Assembly (NCBI GenBank): GCA_023386865.1
Contig: JAEWIV010000066.1
Span: 1 to 10,785, forward strand
Origin: Pseudomonadota bacterium
GTDB lineage: Bacteria; Pseudomonadota; Alphaproteobacteria; Reyranellales; Reyranellaceae
Reading direction: 5' to 3'
Length of the DNA stretch: 10,785 nucleotides
Position 1 is the stretch's first letter. Each line of letters starts with the position of its first letter. The notes beneath the pieces are model-generated. The model was given only the letters and a program-made list of their open reading frames with translations, had not been told where the DNA came from and did not search any database. Made by a program: the position numbers and the translations under genes. Below, one piece after another: positions 6,697-10,785 of the stretch.

Positions 6697-7932
6697 ATGT
6701 CGGCTGGCGCAGCTGAGGCCGCGGCGCTCGACCTCGCCGATCCGCTTCGCGACAAGCGCCGGCTGTTCGAGCTGCCGGCGGGCATCGTCTATCTCGACGG
6801 CAATTCGCTGGGGCCCCCGCCCAAGGCGGTCTTCGGCGAGCTCGAGCGAGCTGCACGGCAGGAATGGGGCGAAGGGCTCATCAGGAGCTGGAACGATGCC
6901 GGCTGGTTCACGCTGACCGACACGCTGGGCGACCGCGTCGGCCGTTTGATCGGCGCAGACGCGGGTCAGACGGTGGTGACCGACACGACCTCGATCAACG
7001 TCTTCAAGGCGCTGCACGCCGCCCTGGCGCTGCGGCCGGAGCGCGGCGTCATCCTGGCCGAGCGCGACGGCTTTCCGACCGACCTCTACATCGCCGAAGG
7101 CGTTGCCTCGTCGCGGCCGGGCACGACGCTTCGGCTGGCCGGCGGAGACGCCGACCTCGCCGCCATGATCGACAGCCGGACTGCCGTCGTGCTGATCAAC
7201 CATGTCGACTATCGCACCGGCGCGTTGCGCGACATGGAGCGGCTGACCCGGCAATGCCACGAGGCTGGCGCGCTCGTCGTCTGGGATCTGTGCCACAGCG
7301 TCGGAGTCGTGCCGATCGCGCTCGACTTGCTGGGCGTCGATTTCGCGGTCGGCTGCACCTACAAGTACCTGAACGGTGGCCCCGGCGCGCCGGCCTTCAT
7401 CTATGCCAACCGCCGTCACCACGAAGGGCTGGTTCAGCCGCTGTCCGGCTGGTGGGCGCACGCGGCGCCCTTTGCCATGGAGAGCGGCTACCGTGCGGCC
7501 GCCGGCATTCGCCGCCTGCTGTGCGGCACCCAGCCCGTCCTGTCGCTGCGCGCGTTGAAAGCCGCCGTCGATGCCTTGGAAGGCATCGACCTCGCAGCCA
7601 TCCGCGCCAAAAGCCTCGCGCTGACGGGCTTCTTCATGGAGCTCGTCGAGCCGGTGTGCCGCGAGTTCGCCGGGCACATCGTCACCCCGCGCGACGAGAG
7701 CCGCGGCAGCCAGGTCGCGATTGCGCACGAGCAGGCCTATGCCGTGGTGCAGGCGCTGATCGGGCGCGGCGTCATCGGCGACTTCCGTTCACCTGACATC
7801 ATGCGCTTCGGATTCGCGCCGCTCTATCTCGGCTTCCGCGACGTCGCCAACGCGGTCGATGCGTTGCGCGACATGCTGGCGAGCGGTGCGTGGCGCGATC
7901 CGAAGTTCTCCACCAGGGCGTTGGTCACATGA
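6697..7932 (+). CDS. kynU: Kynureninase
   Basis: PLP enzyme that cleaves L-kynurenine to anthranilate and L-alanine, and 3-hydroxykynurenine to 3-hydroxyanthranilate, in tryptophan catabolism. The 411-residue product is full length. Seen: VYLDGNSLGPPPK (31-43); the loop RSWNDAGWFTLTDTLGDRVGRLIGA (about 63-87); DTTSINVFKAL (96-106), which contacts PLP phosphate; VVWDLCHSVG (194-203) with D197 for the PLP ring nitrogen; and the Schiff-base lysine K223 in CTYKYLNGGPGAPAF. GYRAAAG and the C-terminal FRSPDIMRFGFAPLYLGFRDV also match the family. It starts 6 nt after the cysteine synthase stop and overlaps the kinase gene by ATGA. No tryptophan dioxygenase or formamidase gene is visible here, so the upstream pathway steps must be encoded elsewhere or kynurenine is taken up. 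Confidence 0.95.
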   Translation: MSAGAAEAAALDLADPLRDKRRLFELPAGIVYLDGNSLGPPPKAVFGELERAARQEWGEGLIRSWNDAGWFTLTDTLGDRVGRLIGADAGQTVVTDTTSINVFKALHAALALRPERGVILAERDGFPTDLYIAEGVASSRPGTTLRLAGGDADLAAMIDSRTAVVLINHVDYRTGALRDMERLTRQCHEAGALVVWDLCHSVGVVPIALDLLGVDFAVGCTYKYLNGGPGAPAFIYANRRHHEGLVQPLSGWWAHAAPFAMESGYRAAAGIRRLLCGTQPVLSLRALKAAVDALEGIDLAAIRAKSLALTGFFMELVEPVCREFAGHIVTPRDESRGSQVAIAHEQAYAVVQALIGRGVIGDFRSPDIMRFGFAPLYLGFRDVANAVDALRDMLASGAWRDPKFSTRALVT

Positions 7933-8843
7933 GCAGAGTCGTCGTCTGCGGCAGCTTGAACATGGATGTCGTCGTGCAGAGCGAGCGCCGACCGGCGACG
8001 GGCGAGACCTTGCTGGGCGCCACGGTTTCGTTCCTGCCGGGCGGCAAGGGGCTCAATCAGGCGGTCGCAGCCGCCCGGCTCGGTGTTCCGACAGCGATGG
8101 TCGGCGCGGTCGGCAACGATGCCTTTGCCAACAGCCTGCGCGGCTTCCTGGCCGACAACGACGTCGACAGTTCCGGCGTGCGCGAGATCGATGGACCCGC
8201 GACCGGTGTCGCGATCATCCAGGTCGCGGACAAGGACAACGCGATCACCGTGGCCTCGGGCGCCAATCTCCATTTCAAGGCGCAGATGGTCAGGCAGGAG
8301 CCGCGCGCCGACGAGGTCTGGGTCGCGCAGTTCGAAACGCCTCTCGCCGAGACGCGCGCGATCCTGACGCGCGCCCGTGCCGTCGGCGCACGCACGGTCC
8401 TGAACCTGGCGCCGCTTCTGCCGTTCCCCGACAACCTGTTGAAGCGGGTCGATGTCGCAGTGCTGAACGAGATCGAGCTGTCGCAGGCCACGCGCACATC
8501 GCTGCGCGCCACCAGCGCCCTGCGCCACGTCGTCGCCGCCTGCGAAAAAGTGCGCGCCAGGGGAGCGCGCGCCGTTGTGGCGACGCTGGGCAAACGCGGC
8601 GCCGTGGTCGTCACGTCCGACGGCGCCACCACGATCCCGGCGTTCAAGGCGAAGGTGGTGGATACCACCGGGGCCGGTGATTGTTTCGTCGGCGCCCTCG
8701 CGGCTCGCATGGCCAAGGGCGCCACCCCGGTCGAGGCCGCCCGCAACGCCCGCGCCGCGGCGTCCAGCTCGGTCGAGCGGCTGGGTGCGGCGCCGTCGAT
8801 GCCGACCGCGCGGGAAGTCGCGACGCGACTGGCGGGCGAATGA
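7929..8843 (+). CDS. rbsK: Ribokinase-like PfkB-family sugar kinase
   Basis: Predicted to phosphorylate ribose (or a related sugar or nucleoside) with ATP. The 304-residue product has the ribokinase N-terminus GSLNMD (D13 at the sugar site) and PfkB signature 1 with GGKG (38-41) and N43. E136 sits in QFETPL, aligning with the ribokinase QLESPL glutamate. The NxxE motif is NEIE (180-183). PfkB signature 2 is DTTGAGD (245-251), with catalytic base D251. The start codon overlaps the kynU stop as ATGA, giving translational coupling; an in-frame upstream start at 7890 would lie inside kynU and add residues absent from the family. It is the last gene of the plus-strand operon. A long open frame lies antisense to most of it. 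The substrate is inferred from ribose-site residues; other sugar kinases of the family remain possible. Confidence 0.87.
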   Translation: MSRVVVCGSLNMDVVVQSERRPATGETLLGATVSFLPGGKGLNQAVAAARLGVPTAMVGAVGNDAFANSLRGFLADNDVDSSGVREIDGPATGVAIIQVADKDNAITVASGANLHFKAQMVRQEPRADEVWVAQFETPLAETRAILTRARAVGARTVLNLAPLLPFPDNLLKRVDVAVLNEIELSQATRTSLRATSALRHVVAACEKVRARGARAVVATLGKRGAVVVTSDGATTIPAFKAKVVDTTGAGDCFVGALAARMAKGATPVEAARNARAAASSSVERLGAAPSMPTAREVATRLAGE

Positions 8844-9823
8844 TCGGCCGCCTTCCGGCGCGCGCTCCAGAATGCGGCGTCGGCAAACCGGTGCTCCCAG
8901 TCATAGGTTTCAGTGCGCCGCCGACGGTATTCGGCAGCTTCGCGGGCAATCCGCCTGCGATACGCAAACCGATCGCCGCCCATCAGGACCTCGGCAGCCG
9001 CAATCGCGCTGCGCAGGGCAAAGTCGACGCCATCCGGCGACAGCGGCTCGGCTGCGAACGCTGCGTCGCCGACTGCGATCCAGTCGTCGCCGACGGGAGG
9101 GTCGAGCTCATGGCTGGCGCTGGACGTGATGCGGATCCTGCCGCACGGCGTGCCGCAAGCGAGGTCGCCGACATGCTCGGTCCGCGCGACGGCATCGGTC
9201 CAGCCGCCCACAGTCGCCAGTCGTGAGCGGGCGACTTCGTCCGCATCCGTGAACAAGGCGATGACGCGGCGCTGTCCCGGTAACGGCGATGCGTACCACC
9301 AACCTTCCGGCGCCGCCTCGACCAAGGTGTCGCCGGGCGGCTCGGCGCCGATCTCGAATACGCGTGCCGCGCAGACCAGCCGGTCGAGCGGCACCCGATT
9401 CGCGCCGAGCGCTCTAGCGACGCGTGCCGTACGGCCGGTCGCGTCGACGACAATTCTGGCCGAGACCGGTTCGCCGCCCTCGATCCGGAGGCCCGTTTCC
9501 GCGCGACCGACCCTGCCGACCTGTGCCCCGCGCAGGACGCGTGCTCCGGCCTCCTGCGCAGCATCGACCAGCATGGCGTCGAAGCGCTGCCGGACGACGT
9601 GGTGCGGCATCTCCTGCAGCTCCTGGAAACGCTGCCGCAGCCCGAGCTCGTGCAACAGCGGGTCGACGGACGGCGGCACGGTCTCGACCGGTCGCAGCGC
9701 GCCCTCGGATACCCGTGCATACAGTGCGACGTCGCGGCCGGCACGAGCCAGCAGGAGCGCGGTGACCGCCCCTGCCGGTCCGCCGCCGACGACCGCGACG
9801 TCGACCCTGCCCACCGCAGTCAT
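8057..9823 (-). CDS. FAD-dependent oxidoreductase (LodB/GoxB- or halogenase-like), with run-on 3' end
   Basis: Flavoprotein of the group that includes LodB/GoxB-type maturases and tryptophan-halogenase-like monooxygenases. Seen: dinucleotide motif VAVVGGGPAGAVTALLLARAG (about 9-29), with GGGPAG at 13-18; RFDAML (80-85); VVDATGR (125-131); GWWYASPLPGQRRVIALFTD (174-193); and the second FAD motif VGDAAFAAEPLSPDGVDFAL (251-270). Recognisable protein ends near EHRFADAAFWSARRK (about residue 324, base 8850). No stop follows, and the frame stays open to 8057, which would add about 260 residues antisense to the kinase gene. A segment of perhaps 30 residues usually found before RFDAML seems absent. 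The start is ATG 9823; a GTG at 9889 is in frame but would add 22 unconserved residues. The family part (about 8850-9823) is secure; the true 3' end is not. It may be a decaying gene. Confidence 0.6.
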   Translation of the reverse strand: MTAVGRVDVAVVGGGPAGAVTALLLARAGRDVALYARVSEGALRPVETVPPSVDPLLHELGLRQRFQELQEMPHHVVRQRFDAMLVDAAQEAGARVLRGAQVGRVGRAETGLRIEGGEPVSARIVVDATGRTARVARALGANRVPLDRLVCAARVFEIGAEPPGDTLVEAAPEGWWYASPLPGQRRVIALFTDADEVARSRLATVGGWTDAVARTEHVGDLACGTPCGRIRITSSASHELDPPVGDDWIAVGDAAFAAEPLSPDGVDFALRSAIAAAEVLMGGDRFAYRRRIAREAAEYRRRRTETYDWEHRFADAAFWSARRKAADHSPASRVATSRAVGIDGAAPSRSTELDAAARALRAASTGVAPLAMRAARAPTKQSPAPVVSTTFALNAGIVVAPSDVTTTAPRLPSVATTARAPLARTFSQAATTWRRALVARSDVRVACDSSISFSTATSTRFNRLSGNGRSGARFRTVRAPTARARVRIARVSARGVSNCATQTSSARGSCLTICALKWRLAPEATVIALSLSATWMIATPVAGPSISRTPELSTSLSARKPRRLLAKASLPTAPTIAVGTPSRAAATA

Positions 9824-9940
9824 GATTGCTTTTCGGAATGGTTGCGTAACTCGGTGATTCCCATCGGAAATCTCCCCACGGAACCGCACGATCCGTTGTC
9901 TGTACCGGGGCCGATCTTTGCATTCGTGGCCGCAAGGGAA

Positions 9941-9956
9941 TGTGCGTTACGTCACA
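9941..9956. promoter_or_regulatory. CRP/FNR-family-like dyad
   Basis: TGTGC-GTTACG-TCACA (9941-9956) matches the TGTGA-N6-TCACA consensus of CRP-type regulators at 9 of 10 conserved positions. It lies in the roughly 220-nt divergent gap between the FAD gene and alaX, 118 nt upstream of the FAD start and 126 nt upstream of the alaX ATG. Which regulator would bind, and for which gene, is unknown. Confidence 0.4.
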
Positions 9957-9964
9957 CTCTGGCC

Positions 9965-9978
9965 GTGCATATCTGCAC
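9965..9978. repeat. Palindrome in the FAD/alaX divergent gap
   Basis: GTGCA (9965-9969) and TGCAC (9974-9978) form a perfect 5-bp dyad around TATC, centred 23 bp from the centre of the CRP-like dyad, about two helical turns. It could be a second operator half of the same region, or chance. No clear -35/-10 pair for either flanking gene was found in this gap. Confidence 0.3.
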
Positions 9979-10043
9979 ATGACTGCCCCGCTTCGGGCAC
10001 GACTCGGCCGACCGTCGCTGCGCGAACTCATTCGGAGATCAAG

Positions 10044-10065
10044 CCTTGAGCCGTGACGGTCAAGG
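10044..10065 (+). repeat. Hairpin in the alaX leader, covering a TTG codon
   Basis: CCTTGA (10044-10049) plus CCG (10051-10053) pair with CGG (10057-10059) plus TCAAGG (10060-10065). This gives a 9-bp stem with one bulged G and a 3-nt loop. It contains the in-frame TTG at 10046, a possible alternative start, and ends 16 nt before the ATG at 10082. GGAG (10034-10037) lies just upstream. Confidence 0.4.
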
Positions 10066-10081
10066 GCCTAAATCCCCTGCC

Positions 10082-10783
10082 ATGGCCGAAGAACTCTTCC
10101 GACAGGACGCTTATCTCAAGGACGCCGACGCCACGGTCACGGCCGTGGAAGAGCGCGGCGTGCGGCTCGACCGCACCATCTTCTATCCCACCGGCGGCGG
10201 TCAGCCCGGCGACTCGGGCATGCTCCGCTGGGAAGGCAACGAGGCCAAGGTCGTCGATGCGGTCAAGGCCGACGGCGGCGACGTGCTGCACGTGCTGGCG
10301 CCCGACGCGCCACGCCCGGCGGTCGGCGCCAAGGTGCAGGCAACCCTCGACTGGGACCGCCGGTATCGTCACATGCGCATGCACACCGCGCTGCACGTCA
10401 TGTCGGCGGTGATCAAGGGCAACGTCACCGGCGGACAGGTCAATGCCGACAAGAGCCGGCTCGATTTCAACCTGGAAGGCGAGGTGCCGACCAAGGAATG
10501 GGTGACCGAGGAGATCAACAAGATCCTCGCTGTCGATCGGCCGGTGACACCGCAATGGGTGACCGACGAGGAGCTCAATTCGCGGCCCGAGCTGGTCAAG
10601 ACCATGAGCGTGCGCCCGCCGATGGGCGCGGGCCGCGTGCGGCTGCTGTCGATCGAGGGCGTCGACCTGCAGGCCTGCGGCGGCACACACGTGGCGCGCA
10701 CCGGCGAGATCGGCCGTGTCGAATGCACCAAGATCGAGAACAAGGGGAAGATGAACCGGCGGTTCATCATTTCGCTGGCGTAA
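10082..10783 (+). CDS. alaX: Alanyl-tRNA editing protein, AlaX type
   Basis: Free-standing trans-editing hydrolase related to the AlaRS editing domain. It removes Ser (or Gly) wrongly attached to tRNA-Ala. The 233-residue product is of AlaX-M size. Seen: the glycine-rich motif YPTGGGQPGD (35-44); the zinc-ligand motif HTALH with H101 and H105; and the second zinc motif ACGGTHVARTGEIG with C199 and H203. All four zinc ligands are present. The C-terminus KMNRRFIISL is typical, and the stop lies 2 nt before the window end. The start is uncertain: ATG 10082 fits homologous N-termini (MAEELFRQDAYLKD) but has only AAGGG 15 nt away. The in-frame TTG at 10046 has GGAG at 8 nt spacing but would add 12 residues and lies in a hairpin. 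It is divergent from the FAD gene. Confidence 0.92.
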   Translation: MAEELFRQDAYLKDADATVTAVEERGVRLDRTIFYPTGGGQPGDSGMLRWEGNEAKVVDAVKADGGDVLHVLAPDAPRPAVGAKVQATLDWDRRYRHMRMHTALHVMSAVIKGNVTGGQVNADKSRLDFNLEGEVPTKEWVTEEINKILAVDRPVTPQWVTDEELNSRPELVKTMSVRPPMGAGRVRLLSIEGVDLQACGGTHVARTGEIGRVECTKIENKGKMNRRFIISLA

Positions 10784-10785
10784 GG

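Noticed and set aside
5755..7728. 657-codon minus-strand open frame
   Set aside because: It spans two well-supported genes, cysK-like and kynU, in antisense. Long stop-free antisense frames are expected in GC-rich codon usage, and no family motif is visible.
8913..9857. 314-codon plus-strand open frame opposite the FAD gene
   Set aside because: Ser/Arg/Thr-rich shadow. The minus strand carries clear FAD-binding motifs.
9985..10000. TGCCC/GGGCA hairpin near the alaX leader as a terminator
   Set aside because: The stem is only 5 bp with a 6-nt loop and no T-run on either strand.
10028..10690. 220-codon minus-strand open frame
   Set aside because: It is antisense to alaX, whose zinc-binding motifs are intact on the plus strand.
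1..10785. Mobile element, CRISPR array, defence or toxin-antitoxin system
   Set aside because: No transposase, integrase, direct-repeat array, attachment duplication at the tRNA 3' ends or toxin-like small gene was seen. Gene content and composition look uniform and chromosomal.

Overview
The window is GC-rich, densely coded chromosomal DNA from an alphaproteobacterium. The strongest taxonomic pointer is a PopZ/DUF2497 gene next to valS, in the order pcm-like, tolC, popZ, valS, an arrangement known from this class. The genus cannot be fixed from sequence alone; a Rhodospirillales or Reyranella-like lineage is a guess. I see no transposase, integrase, phage gene, CRISPR array, toxin-antitoxin pair or defence cassette. 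This is core genome, not an accessory island.

Left block (1-4590, minus strand). Reading on the minus strand, a sigma70-like promoter (4559-4588) drives a divergent protein-L-isoaspartate methyltransferase-like gene. It is followed by a TolC-family outer-membrane channel and then popZ, which starts inside the tolC stop codon (TAATG). An intrinsic terminator follows popZ directly. Only 17 nt beyond it starts valS, which runs off the left edge with about 60% of the protein present.

Centre (4590-5000). A promoter with an ideal 17-bp spacer precedes tRNA-Cys(GCA). tRNA-Asn(GUU) follows, both with encoded CCA, and a strong intrinsic terminator closes the tRNA unit.

Right block (5000-8843, plus strand). 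Four tightly packed genes form a probable operon: an ADP-ribose-pyrophosphatase-like Nudix hydrolase, a cysteine synthase-like PLP enzyme, kynureninase (6 nt gap) and a ribokinase-like PfkB kinase (ATGA overlap). They all concern small-molecule salvage or catabolism: NDP-sugars, cysteine, kynurenine to anthranilate plus alanine, and a sugar.

Right end (8843-10785). A convergent FAD-dependent oxidoreductase on the minus strand has no stop codon at its expected end and stays open 787 nt into the antisense of the ribokinase gene. It also looks shortened internally. Divergent from it is a complete AlaX-type Ala-tRNA editing protein. The roughly 220-nt gap between them holds a CRP-like dyad, a second small palindrome and a hairpin over a possible TTG start.

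No clear new system is visible. The points most worth checking are the run-on FAD gene, the two terminators placed 15-17 nt before start codons (valS and the Nudix gene), the degenerate methyltransferase, and the CysK-KynU-RbsK gene set.
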